A stretch of 64,000 nucleotides of DNA from Avispirillum sp959601495 (GTDB lineage: Bacteria > Bacillota > Clostridia > Oscillospirales > CAG-272). Location: NCBI GenBank assembly GCA_959601495.1, contig CAUGPT010000005.1:1-64000 (forward strand), given 5' to 3'. Of this stretch, positions 43,461 through 51,924 are shown piece by piece. The notes beneath the pieces were generated by a model, which was not told the DNA's origin, made no database searches, and was given only the letters and a program-made list of their open reading frames with translations. Position 1 is the first letter of the stretch, and every line of letters begins with the position of its first letter. The position numbers and the translations under genes are program-made.

Positions 43461-46094
43461 ATGAGAGAAGATATAAAAAGCTTTCTCACCAAGGTGCGAA
43501 AGCCGGGACGCTATACCGGCGGCGAAACGGGCAGCGTGTATAAAAACAAGGACGAAATGGCGCTGCGCGTGGCATTCTGCTTTCCCGATACATACGAGAT
43601 AGGTATGTCCAATCTGGGACTTCGCATACTGTGCGGCGTGTTCAATTCGCTGGATCGCGTCTGGTGCGAGCGGGTGTTCGCTCCGTGGACTGATATGGAA
43701 GAGGAAATGCGCAGTCACGGCGTGCCGCTTTACGCGCAGGAGTCAGGCGACGAGCTTAAAGCCTTTGACATAGTTGCATTCACGCTGCAGTATGAGCTTT
43801 GCTATACAACGGCGCTGAATATGCTTGATCTTGCGGGCATCCCCCTTCGCTCCGAGGACAGAGGCGAGGAATATCCCGTTATACTTGCGGGTGGTCCGTG
43901 CTCATACAATCCCGAGCCCGTGGCGGATTTTATAGACATTTTTTCTATCGGCGAGGGCGAAGAGGCTCTGCGCGATCTGGCGGAGCTGTATATTTCCATG
44001 AAGGACAGCGGCGAGTATACGAAAAAGGAATTTTTGCGCCGCGCTTCTCATCTTGAGGGCTTTTATGTTCCGTCGCTGTATGACGTAAGTTATAACGACG
44101 ACGGCACGGTAAAGGCGATAGAACCGAAATATCCCGATGTTCCCAAAAAGATAAGAAAGCGCATAATTTCCGATCTTGACAGCGTTTATGTGCCAACGGA
44201 GCCTGTGCTGCCCACGGTCGAAACGGTGCACGACAGAATAACTCTCGAGGTATTCCGCGGCTGCATACGCGGCTGCCGCTTCTGCCAGGCGGGATTTGTA
44301 ACGCGCCCCGTGCGCGAGAAAAGTCCGGACGTGCTTTGCAAGCAGGCGAAGAAGATCGCGGACTGCACGGGATACGACGAAATATCCATGTGCTGCCTTT
44401 CCATTTCCGATTATTCAAAGGTAAATACATTTACGGACAAGCTTTTGGAGTGGACAGACGACGAAAGAATAAATCTTTCGCTGCCGTCGCTTCGCGCCGA
44501 CAGCTTTACGGAAGAGCTTATGGCGAAAATTTCCACAGTGCGCTCCAGCACGCTCACATTCGCGCCGGAGGCGGGCAGCCAGAGGCTTCGCGACGTTATA
44601 AACAAAAACGTTACCGAGGCAGATATACTCAGAGCGGCGGGTGTCGCCTTCAGAGCGGGCAAAAACCAGGTGAAACTGTATTTTATGAACGGTCTGCCAT
44701 ACGAGACCGACGAGGATATAAAGGGAATCGCCGCGCTTGCGAAGAGCGTTATTGCCGAGTATTACAGAACAGATACGGGGGGCGGCAAAAAGCGCCCGCC
44801 GCAGGTAACGCTCAGCGTTGCCTGCTTTATACCCAAGCCTTTCACGCCTTTCCAGTGGGAACGGCAGAACACTGCGGAGGAACTTGAGAAAAAGCAGAAG
44901 CTGCTCATGTCGGAGATAAACGACAGACGCATCCGCTATAACTACCACGACGCAAAGGTCAGCCGCCTTGAGGCGGTGTTTGCCCGCGGCTCAAGACGGC
45001 TTTCCCCCGCGCTTGAAGAGGCGCAGCGGCGGGGAATGCGCTTCGACGCATGGGAGGAAATGTTTGACTACGACAAGTGGATGGACGTTTTTGAGAAAAC
45101 AGGCATTGACCCCGCATTCTTTGCCAACAGGGAAATGGGCGAGGATGAGGTCCTCCCATGGGATATGCTGGACTGCGGCGTTACAAAAGAGTTTATGCTG
45201 AAAGAGAGAAAGAAAGCCGCCGCTGCGGCGACTACTCCCTCATGTAAGGAAAAATGCTCGGGCTGCGGAGCAAATAAGCTCGTCGACCCCGAATACTGCC
45301 GCTGGTGTCCCGGGCACAAAGAAGAGGACGCGGAGTATCTCGGTCAGAATATATCAAAGCCGGTGCTGCGCACACGCGAGGATACGTCCGCAAAGCGCGA
45401 CGCAAGAGGGGCGGGTGCCGCCATCAATCCCGGCAAAAAGCCCGTAAAAACAGTAATATTCCGCTTCTCGGAGAGCGGAGCGCTTGTGTACGTTTCGCAC
45501 CTTGACATTGCAAGGGCGGTCACACGCGCGCTTATAAAAACGAGACTGCCGCTGTATTATACGGAGGGCTTTAACCCCATCCCGAAGCTTACGTTTGCGT
45601 CTCCTCTGTCCGTGGGCAGCGGCGGTGAAAACGAGCTTGCCAGATTCAAGCTGTGCGAGGATGTGGACGATGAAACCGTGCTTGAAAAGCTGCGTGCCGC
45701 CATGCCCGAGGGCATATATGTAAAAGAGGTGTACATCGCGGAGTCAAACTTCAAGCAGATAGCGTGGGCGGAGAACGTTATTGAAATGCACTGCGGCGCA
45801 CGCGGTGCGGCGGAGAAGATAAACAAAAAGTTCGAAGGTCCCGTGAGCGTTCTGAAAAGAACGAAATCGACGGAAAAAGAAATTGATATAAGTCCTCTTA
45901 TCAAAAGCTTTTCCGCCGAGGACACGGATTTCGGTGTTCGCATAACCGCGGTTACCCGCGCCGACAGCTCCGACTACCTCAATCCCGAATACGTTGCAAA
46001 GGCGGCGGCTGAGATCGCCGACCCTGACGGCAGCGGATATTGGGAGATAACGAGAAAACACTTTATGTTTGAGGACGGAACGCTGTTCCGCTGA
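43461..46094 (+). CDS. B12-binding-type radical SAM protein fused to DUF2344 (TIGR03960 + TIGR03936)
   Basis: The 877-aa protein starts with a B12-binding-like domain (VAFCFPDTYEIGMSNLGLRIL). A radical SAM domain with the cluster motif CIRGCRFCQAGFVTRP (about residue 268) follows. A Cys-rich linker (CKEKCSGCGANKLVDPEYCRWCPGH, about 597-621) comes next, and then the DUF2344 domain (VIFRFSESGALVYVSHLDIARAVTRAL). In many Firmicutes these two parts are adjacent genes near rng/rpmA; a fused form is also known. The substrate is unknown. No SD is visible before the ATG. Confidence 0.9.
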   Translation: MREDIKSFLTKVRKPGRYTGGETGSVYKNKDEMALRVAFCFPDTYEIGMSNLGLRILCGVFNSLDRVWCERVFAPWTDMEEEMRSHGVPLYAQESGDELKAFDIVAFTLQYELCYTTALNMLDLAGIPLRSEDRGEEYPVILAGGPCSYNPEPVADFIDIFSIGEGEEALRDLAELYISMKDSGEYTKKEFLRRASHLEGFYVPSLYDVSYNDDGTVKAIEPKYPDVPKKIRKRIISDLDSVYVPTEPVLPTVETVHDRITLEVFRGCIRGCRFCQAGFVTRPVREKSPDVLCKQAKKIADCTGYDEISMCCLSISDYSKVNTFTDKLLEWTDDERINLSLPSLRADSFTEELMAKISTVRSSTLTFAPEAGSQRLRDVINKNVTEADILRAAGVAFRAGKNQVKLYFMNGLPYETDEDIKGIAALAKSVIAEYYRTDTGGGKKRPPQVTLSVACFIPKPFTPFQWERQNTAEELEKKQKLLMSEINDRRIRYNYHDAKVSRLEAVFARGSRRLSPALEEAQRRGMRFDAWEEMFDYDKWMDVFEKTGIDPAFFANREMGEDEVLPWDMLDCGVTKEFMLKERKKAAAAATTPSCKEKCSGCGANKLVDPEYCRWCPGHKEEDAEYLGQNISKPVLRTREDTSAKRDARGAGAAINPGKKPVKTVIFRFSESGALVYVSHLDIARAVTRALIKTRLPLYYTEGFNPIPKLTFASPLSVGSGGENELARFKLCEDVDDETVLEKLRAAMPEGIYVKEVYIAESNFKQIAWAENVIEMHCGARGAAEKINKKFEGPVSVLKRTKSTEKEIDISPLIKSFSAEDTDFGVRITAVTRADSSDYLNPEYVAKAAAEIADPDGSGYWEITRKHFMFEDGTLFR

Positions 46095-46126
46095 TGCTCA
46101 AAGTGCACAGACTGTATACAGAATAC

Positions 46127-46158
46127 GAAAAGCCCGACGGCGCGCCGTCGGGCTTTTC
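46127..46158 (+). terminator. Terminator after the radical SAM fusion gene
   Basis: GAAAAGCCCGACGG, CGCG, CCGTCGGGCTTTTC stem, with TTTT inside the 3' arm. Confidence 0.85.
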
Positions 46159-46199
46159 TCTGCCGCCGGAAAATGTTTCACCCGAATAGATATCGGGAT

Positions 46200-46559
46200 C
46201 TACAATATGCCGTCAATGCTTATCCCCTCGGCAGTATACATACGGGAGAAGATACCGTAAAGCTTTGTAAGCAGCTCGGCATAGCGCTCTCCGTCGCCGC
46301 GCTCAATGCTTGCCTCCAAAAGTGAGAGCGCGTCGTCTGCCGAATCGGTTTCTCTGTGATCCACACTGATACTTATAAATCGGCTGCAGCCGTCCCATTT
46401 TTTCCGAATCTCCGAAGCATCAGCGTCCGCCGCATCCTTCGGCATGGCGCGGCACATTTCGCATAGCTCGTACAGATCTTTTTTCACAAACACGCAGTTC
46501 ACCGTCACCGCAGTGCACAAAAGTGTAAGCGTTATAAGCGCGGCAATAAAGCTTTTCAT
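46200..46559 (-). CDS. DUF4363 family protein
   Basis: The 119-aa protein has one N-terminal hydrophobic segment (about residues 4-24) and a helical domain with WDGCSRFISISVDHRETDSADDAL, as in DUF4363 proteins of Clostridia. The family is typically encoded directly after a DUF421 (YetF) gene, as here, where the start overlaps the DUF421 stop. Function unknown. Confidence 0.82.
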   Translation of the reverse strand: MKSFIAALITLTLLCTAVTVNCVFVKKDLYELCEMCRAMPKDAADADASEIRKKWDGCSRFISISVDHRETDSADDALSLLEASIERGDGERYAELLTKLYGIFSRMYTAEGISIDGIL

Positions 46560-47245
46560 CTGCCGCTGTCCTCCTTTGTATCCTTCAGAATCAGCGTAAT
46601 TGTTCCGGAATCGTTTACGGAGAAGAGAAAAATATCGTCCTTCTCAAGCGAGCGGCGGCGCAGCTCGCGCTCCAGCATCTGAGGGGTCCATCCGGCGCTT
46701 TGCAGATTGTGTGGGATAACGGTGCGATCGATTATCAGCGCGTGGGCAATGCCGTCCTCCCGCACATTTTTGCCCATGGCGCGCGGCGTCATGGGAGATA
46801 CGGCGGCTTTCGGAAAAACGGAAAGCTTTCCGTTCTCCTCCATAATGGCATATTCCACATCCGAAATATCGGCAATGCCCTCCTGACGCAAGGCGCACAA
46901 AAGCTCGCTGAGACATAGCCGCTGCCTTGTAAGCTCCTTTTGCACAAGCTTTCCCCGACAGATTATCATGCTCGGCTTTCCCGTAAGCAGCACTTTAAGC
47001 TTCGGGTGGCGCAGCAGTACAAAGGAGATGATGACTTCCGTTGACAAAAGCAGAAGTATGGCGGCTATTGCGTATGCCAGCGGAATGTTCTTGTCCGTAA
47101 GCGGAGCCGCCGCAAACTCCGACAAGAGTATCGTGACCGTAAGCTCCGACAGCTGCAGCTCTCCCACCTGCCGCTTGCCCATCAGCCGCATTGATATGAC
47201 TATTATAAAGTAGACAAGTAATGTTCTTATAAATATAGTTATCAT
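46556..47245 (-). CDS. DUF421 (YetF/YrbG-like) membrane protein
   Basis: The 229-aa protein has three N-terminal helices with the conserved MRLMGKRQVGELQLSELTVTILLSEFAAAPL and a cytoplasmic C-terminal domain (GKPSMIICRGKLVQKELTRQRL, ISDVEYAIMEENGKLSVFPK). DUF421 proteins are frequent in spore formers and some affect germination or stress traits; the molecular role is not known. It is coupled to the DUF4363 gene. Confidence 0.9.
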   Translation of the reverse strand: MITIFIRTLLVYFIIVISMRLMGKRQVGELQLSELTVTILLSEFAAAPLTDKNIPLAYAIAAILLLLSTEVIISFVLLRHPKLKVLLTGKPSMIICRGKLVQKELTRQRLCLSELLCALRQEGIADISDVEYAIMEENGKLSVFPKAAVSPMTPRAMGKNVREDGIAHALIIDRTVIPHNLQSAGWTPQMLERELRRRSLEKDDIFLFSVNDSGTITLILKDTKEDSGR

Positions 47246-47281
47246 ATACCGATTGTCGGCTGCGGAAAGGGAAAATATTCA

Positions 47282-47310
47282 AAAAAGTCTCCCGAAAGGG
47301 AGACTTTTTA
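47282..47310 (-). terminator. Terminator of the MATE transporter gene
   Basis: AAAAAGTCTCCC, TTTC, GGGAGACTTTTTT on the minus strand, 14 bp after the MATE stop codon. Confidence 0.85.
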
Positions 47311-47323
47311 CATTAAAAATTTC

Positions 47324-48727
47324 TTATTCTGCTGCTTTTTGGAGCTGAGCGGCGCTGCCTTTCTTGGGAAACGTTTTGTGACGGACGTAAAGATAGACCG
47401 AGAAAAGCGCTATAAACGAAATTATCCACGAAACGGGATAGGAGGCATACAGCACCGTCAGCGTATGATGATACTTGAAAACGGTGAGTATCCATATAAC
47501 TCTCACTCCGCAGAAGCCGAGGACGGAAACGATAGTCGGCGAAACGGAGCGTCCCAGTCCGCACAGAACGCCCGTAAGCACCTCCATGAGTCCGCACAGG
47601 AAATACGGCGCGCATATCATTTTCATACGCTCAAGACCGTACGCGATAGCAAGCTCGGAGGTGGCGCTGTCGTCAATAAATATCTTCATAAGCTGACCGC
47701 CGCTGAGATACGCGCCGACGCCGAGGACAAGCCCGCATATAACAACGCTTGTGTAGCATATCACCTGTACGCGGCGTATCCTGTCAAATTTGCCTGCGCC
47801 GAAATTCTGACCTACAAAGTTCAGCGACGACTGATAGAAGCAGTTGAGCGCCTGGTACACATAGCTTTCAACGTTTGCCGCAGCAGAGCTGCCCGTTACG
47901 GCGACGTCGCCGAAGGTGTTCAGCGATGACTGGATAAACACGTTTGAAAGGGAGATTATCGTGCCGTGTATGGCATTGGGTATGCCGATATACATTATCT
48001 TTTTCAGCTTGTCGCGGTATATCTTGAAAGAAAGCTTTTCGATCTTGTATGCCGAGTCAGTGCGCTTCATATGTATTATAAGCATTACCGCCGACTGATA
48101 CTGGGTAACGGTAGTGGCAAGTGCAACGCCGATAACACCGAGCTTGAAGACGATAACGAATATAAGATTGAGAACGACATTTGTAAGCCCGCTTACGCCG
48201 AGAATTATCATAGGCGTTTTCGTGTTTCCGATGGATCTGAGGATTGCCGCGCCGTAGTTGAAGAACATAAGCGCGGGCATACAGAGAAAATATATCTTCA
48301 GATAATCCGCCGCCATTGTTAAAAGGCTCTCGGGTGTGTCCATAAGTTCGAGCATCCCGCGGGAGAGGAAAAATCCGCCGACGGCGAGGATCGTGCCGCA
48401 TATGGCGGAGAGAGAGATTGATGTCGTAACCGTTTCACGAAAGCCCTTCATGTCGCCGGAACCGTAGCAGTGGGTGCACACAACGCTGACGCCTACCGAA
48501 AATCCTATAAACAGATTTACGAAAAGAGTGGTCAGCGCGCCTGTCGCGCCGACTGCGCCGAGCGCGTCGTTGCCTGCAAATCTGCCCACGACCACAAGGT
48601 CGGAGGTGTTGAAAAGCAGCTGCATAAGGTTTGTGAGAAACACGGTTGCGCTGAATATCAGTATTTTGGGCAGAAGAGGCCCGTTTATCATGTCAACTTC
48701 ATTTTTTTTGCGTTTTGCAGCAGTCAT
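47324..48727 (-). CDS. MATE-family multidrug/sodium exporter
   Basis: The 467-aa protein has twelve predicted helices and MATE landmarks (ILIFSATVFLTNLMQLLFNTSDLVVVGRF in the first helix, GVVCTHCYGSGDMKGF-like loop, KTPMIILGVSGLTNVVLN, VNFVGQNFGAGKFDRIRR). It should expel cationic compounds using Na+ or H+. ATG 48727 has GGAAGG upstream; an in-frame ATG at 48799 lies in the promoter. Confidence 0.93.
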   Translation of the reverse strand: MTAAKRKKNEVDMINGPLLPKILIFSATVFLTNLMQLLFNTSDLVVVGRFAGNDALGAVGATGALTTLFVNLFIGFSVGVSVVCTHCYGSGDMKGFRETVTTSISLSAICGTILAVGGFFLSRGMLELMDTPESLLTMAADYLKIYFLCMPALMFFNYGAAILRSIGNTKTPMIILGVSGLTNVVLNLIFVIVFKLGVIGVALATTVTQYQSAVMLIIHMKRTDSAYKIEKLSFKIYRDKLKKIMYIGIPNAIHGTIISLSNVFIQSSLNTFGDVAVTGSSAAANVESYVYQALNCFYQSSLNFVGQNFGAGKFDRIRRVQVICYTSVVICGLVLGVGAYLSGGQLMKIFIDDSATSELAIAYGLERMKMICAPYFLCGLMEVLTGVLCGLGRSVSPTIVSVLGFCGVRVIWILTVFKYHHTLTVLYASYPVSWIISFIALFSVYLYVRHKTFPKKGSAAQLQKAAE

Positions 48728-48770
48728 GATACCTTCCAAAAACAGTATTTGCCTATCGGCGAACGGCTCT

Positions 48771-48799
48771 ATTGTATACCATTCCGAAGTATAATTCAA
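48771..48799 (-). promoter_or_regulatory. Promoter of the MATE gene
   Basis: On the minus strand TTGAAT (48799-48794), 17-nt spacer, TACAAT (48776-48771). Confidence 0.65.
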
Positions 48800-48928
48800 G
48801 CGCGATTTTCTTTTTCTCCGTTTTGGCGGTTTTTACCGATTTTACCCATGACAATAGGGTACAAATGAACAATAAACATCAGCGCTTCAGCGCGTGAAAG
48901 CGGACCGCGGAAAGGCGGATAATGAAAG

Positions 48929-48953
48929 AAAAAAGCCGCATTGCGGCTTTTTT
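48929..48953 (-). terminator. Terminator of the spoVB-like / GrpB-PPase operon
   Basis: AAAAAAGCCGCA / TGCGGCTTTTTT symmetric stem, directly after the stop at 48960. Confidence 0.88.
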
Positions 48954-48959
48954 AAAAAA

Positions 48960-49841
48960 TTATAAATTCTTTGCGATCTCAACATAGCTGTCATAGTATT
49001 CTTCCTGAAAACGGACGGCGCCTTCGGCTTCTTCTTTTGTAAACTTTATGTTTTCGGGCGCGGCGACAAGCTTGTCTTCAACGTCGTTCAGACGGTGTAC
49101 TATTCCGATTATTCTTGCGTCGTACTCCGTAACGGGAGTGTCAACACCGAGAAGATAAACGTCAAGCTCCTCTCCGTCCCCGCCGAGAACGCCGGGGATA
49201 TAGCCGTAGTTTATGGGATATATAAGCCCGGGGTGCTTTGGATGCTCGGTTCCTATGGGACGGTCCATCACGATGTGCACGTCTTTTCCGAGATACGAAT
49301 ATACAAGCGCTTTTCGGAGAGTATATTCAATAAAATCATGCTTTCCGCGAAGATATTCTTCGCGTCCGCCGCCTTGCGCGGACGCTGCCGCAAGCGACAG
49401 CTTCAGCGCCTCGTATTCTTTTGCGGCTTCGGGTGTAGCGTTCAGATAGTCTCTGAAGTTTATATAGTTTATCCACTGCATACTGCCGTGCGGCACAACG
49501 TGCACAAAGTGGGTCTGCAGATCTCCCGTGCCCGCATAATAGCTTCCCGCGGCGAAAAACAGCTGATCCATGTCCTTTGAGTCCTCTGGCAGATAGTAAA
49601 AGCCCGCGCGCTCAAGCTCTTTCGCGTGGCGCAGCACGCAGCCGTAGCTGTTTGCCGCAACTGCAATGTCGATTATGGGCTTTGCCATTATCGATCTTAC
49701 GGCAGTGCTGCCCACGTGCTGTATGTCGCGCGCCCCGCCGCCCAGTATTTCCTTTAGTTTGTCAATAGTGCGCCGCGCTTCGGCTTCCCACTCGGGATCA
49801 TGCTTTTCAAGTCTTACCGTACCTTTTTCAAGTCCTATCAT
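48960..49841 (-). CDS. GrpB-domain (UPF0157) nucleotidyltransferase-like protein fused to inorganic pyrophosphatase
   Basis: Residues 1-185 match GrpB (VRLEKHDPEWEAEARRTI, IQHVGSTAVRSIMAKPIIDIAVA, KDMDQLFFA, THFVHVVPHGS, INFRDYLNATPEAAKEYE, RGKHDFIEYTLRKA), a nucleotidyltransferase-fold family. Residues about 190-293 match soluble family I pyrophosphatase (YPINYGYIPGVLGGDGEELDVYLLG, then RLNDVEDKLVAAPE). The PPase part is short but keeps the Asp-rich metal motif. The start is ATG 49841, overlapping the upstream stop; GTG 49850 is an alternative. A cytoplasmic enzyme pairing pyrophosphate release and removal is inferred. Confidence 0.83.
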   Translation of the reverse strand: MIGLEKGTVRLEKHDPEWEAEARRTIDKLKEILGGGARDIQHVGSTAVRSIMAKPIIDIAVAANSYGCVLRHAKELERAGFYYLPEDSKDMDQLFFAAGSYYAGTGDLQTHFVHVVPHGSMQWINYINFRDYLNATPEAAKEYEALKLSLAAASAQGGGREEYLRGKHDFIEYTLRKALVYSYLGKDVHIVMDRPIGTEHPKHPGLIYPINYGYIPGVLGGDGEELDVYLLGVDTPVTEYDARIIGIVHRLNDVEDKLVAAPENIKFTKEEAEGAVRFQEEYYDSYVEIAKNL

Positions 49842-51741
49842 AATTCTCACCGACCGTTTTTTCTTTATTATAGTTTACCCGCGTCGGTATTGCAACAGGT
49901 TTTTTCGCCTGCGGCTTTTTTGCGTGTATGAGCTTCGGCACAAGGTGAAAGAACAGGAGCAGTACAGAATAGATAACGATCGCGGCGGCGATCTCAAGGG
50001 GCAGCCCGCAGCCAATGTGCGGCGAGACGGCGCGAATGAGCGAAAAGGAGGCGAAGGAACAGAGCAGCGGCAGCGCCGCAAAGGATACTCTGAGGCGCGC
50101 GCCCGCGGCGCGTATCATTTTCGTAATGCTCATAATGAAATTGACGATCTCCGTAAGGTACACGCAGAATATGTAGCCGTAAAGTCCGAAGCGCGGCAGC
50201 ACTGTCAATACGAGAATAAGGGAAAGGGCGGCGTCGATGATGTTGACCTTCATGCAGTATACCTGCTCGCCGATGCCTTTGAGAACGCAGTCTACCGCCG
50301 TGTCAAGATACATAACGGGGATGAGCGGGGCGATAAGCTTCGCGTATGCTCCGGCGTCGGCGCTCGAATATATTCGCTCTCCCAGTGCTTCGCCGCAGGA
50401 GAGAAACAATGCGCCGATAAATGCGGCGAATATAAGCGTCAGCCTGACGCACTGCTCGGCGATAAATCTAATGTCGCCGCGCCGCCGCAGAGCGGCTGCT
50501 TCAGACAGTTCGGGGATAAGCAGGGAAGCGGCGGCAGCCACCACCGACGACGGAAAAAATATGAGCGGAAACGTCATGCCGTGCAGAACTCCGTAGGAGG
50601 CGAGCGCCGCCTCACCGCTGCCGCCGAATTTTTTAAGCCCTCGGGGAATGGCAATATGCTCGGCGCATATAAGCCCCTGTCGCACATATGACCCCACGGC
50701 GGTGGGCAGAGCAATTTCGGCAGTCCTGCGAACGGCGCCGCCGTTTTTGTGCGCTCTGCTACACGGAGTACTGTTTCGCACACCCACGGCTTGGACTTCG
50801 CCGCGCCCACAGCCGCCATTGTTGCCCGAGGTCTGCCGCATTAGCCTGTGTCCGCCGCTTTCTCTTTTTGCATCCGCATTATCGGCAGTGCGGCTGCCGA
50901 CATTCTCCTGCGCAGCACGCTCGGATCTTTTCTCCGTCCCGCGCTCATATCCCGCTTCGCACTCATATCCCGTCCGCGCGGCGCCCGCGCTCTCCGTTTC
51001 CGCGGCGCCCGCGCTCTCCGCCCCCGCGGTTCCCGCACTCTCCGCCGCTTCGTCGCTGTGCTTTTTCGTGCACCATTCGCCGCGATCCGTAATATACAAA
51101 AGAAACGAGATGAGCAGCGAAGCGCCTTCGGCTATGGCACCGCCGCCGATGACTGCAAGGCAGGCGTACTCCTCGCCGCGCGGCATGAGATATACCAGCA
51201 GAGCGGAGATGAGCGATATGCTTATAAACTGCTCGCCTACGGAGATAAGCGCGTTTTTTGCAACTTTGCGAAGCCCCGTAAAGTACCCCGCAAGGGCGGA
51301 GGAGAGCGATATCGCGGGCAGGGCAGCCGCGGCTGCTCTCAGGGATGAGACCGTGCGTACATCATCAAGGGCATATATCCCTATAGGCTTTGAAAAAATA
51401 AAAAGCAGTACCGCCGCAAGCGTGCCGAAAAACAAACCGTACGCAATGCAGCCGCGCATTTCGCGCCGAAGCTCCCGCCGCAGCGCTTTTTTGTATATTC
51501 CGCGGGCTTTGCAGTCCGCCGCGCACTTTGACACCAGCCGCACCGCGGCAAGATTTACGCCCGACAGACACAGCGTGACGGCAAAGCCGTAAACGCTGCC
51601 CACAAGGGTAAAAAGTCCCACCGCCCCCGCTCCGACTTTTTTTGTCACATACGCCATAAAACTCACGTTCACGGCGCGCATAGTCACTCCCACAGCCGCA
51701 AGGAGCACGGAATTTATAATAAATTTTGTTCTGTTTTTCAT
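49828..51741 (-). CDS. SpoVB/MurJ-like lipid-linked polysaccharide flippase
   Basis: The 637-aa MOP-superfamily protein has about 13-14 helices. It contains VTMRAVNVSFMAYVTKKVGAG at the N-terminus, LPAISLSSALAGYFTGLRKV, and LASYGVLHGMTFPLIFFPSSVVAAAASLLIPELSEA, as in stage V sporulation protein B and related flippases. SpoVB-type proteins move precursors for spore cortex synthesis. Residues about 220-342 are a hydrophilic Ala/Gly/Glu/Arg-rich insertion not found in the family (B. subtilis SpoVB is 518 aa). ATG 51741 follows GGGGTG; the longer open frame upstream is antisense to mtaB. Confidence 0.85.
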   Translation of the reverse strand: MKNRTKFIINSVLLAAVGVTMRAVNVSFMAYVTKKVGAGAVGLFTLVGSVYGFAVTLCLSGVNLAAVRLVSKCAADCKARGIYKKALRRELRREMRGCIAYGLFFGTLAAVLLFIFSKPIGIYALDDVRTVSSLRAAAAALPAISLSSALAGYFTGLRKVAKNALISVGEQFISISLISALLVYLMPRGEEYACLAVIGGGAIAEGASLLISFLLYITDRGEWCTKKHSDEAAESAGTAGAESAGAAETESAGAARTGYECEAGYERGTEKRSERAAQENVGSRTADNADAKRESGGHRLMRQTSGNNGGCGRGEVQAVGVRNSTPCSRAHKNGGAVRRTAEIALPTAVGSYVRQGLICAEHIAIPRGLKKFGGSGEAALASYGVLHGMTFPLIFFPSSVVAAAASLLIPELSEAAALRRRGDIRFIAEQCVRLTLIFAAFIGALFLSCGEALGERIYSSADAGAYAKLIAPLIPVMYLDTAVDCVLKGIGEQVYCMKVNIIDAALSLILVLTVLPRFGLYGYIFCVYLTEIVNFIMSITKMIRAAGARLRVSFAALPLLCSFASFSLIRAVSPHIGCGLPLEIAAAIVIYSVLLLFFHLVPKLIHAKKPQAKKPVAIPTRVNYNKEKTVGENYDRT

Positions 51742-51859
51742 AGTCACCCCGCAAACGCATAAATACCTGTAGATATTTATATATAAGAAAAAGGTAAATA
51801 ATGCACCGCTGACCCGCCGCGCCGAGAAACTGTATTCGTCCGAGCGGCAAACGCGGCTA

Positions 51860-51888
51860 TTTACTTTTTTTCGCCCGCGTGGTATACT
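51860..51888 (+). promoter_or_regulatory. Promoter of mtaB
   Basis: TTTACT (51860-51865), 17-nt spacer, TATACT (51883-51888), in the gap divergent from the spoVB-like gene. Confidence 0.65.
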
Positions 51889-51924
51889 GTAAAAGCTAAA
51901 AGAAAAACACTTCGGGAGGATACG

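Noticed and set aside
50648..51592. Plus-strand frame (314 codons) opposite the spoVB-like gene
   Set aside because: Mirrors the low-complexity insertion and helices of the minus-strand flippase; Ser/Pro/Arg-rich, without SD.
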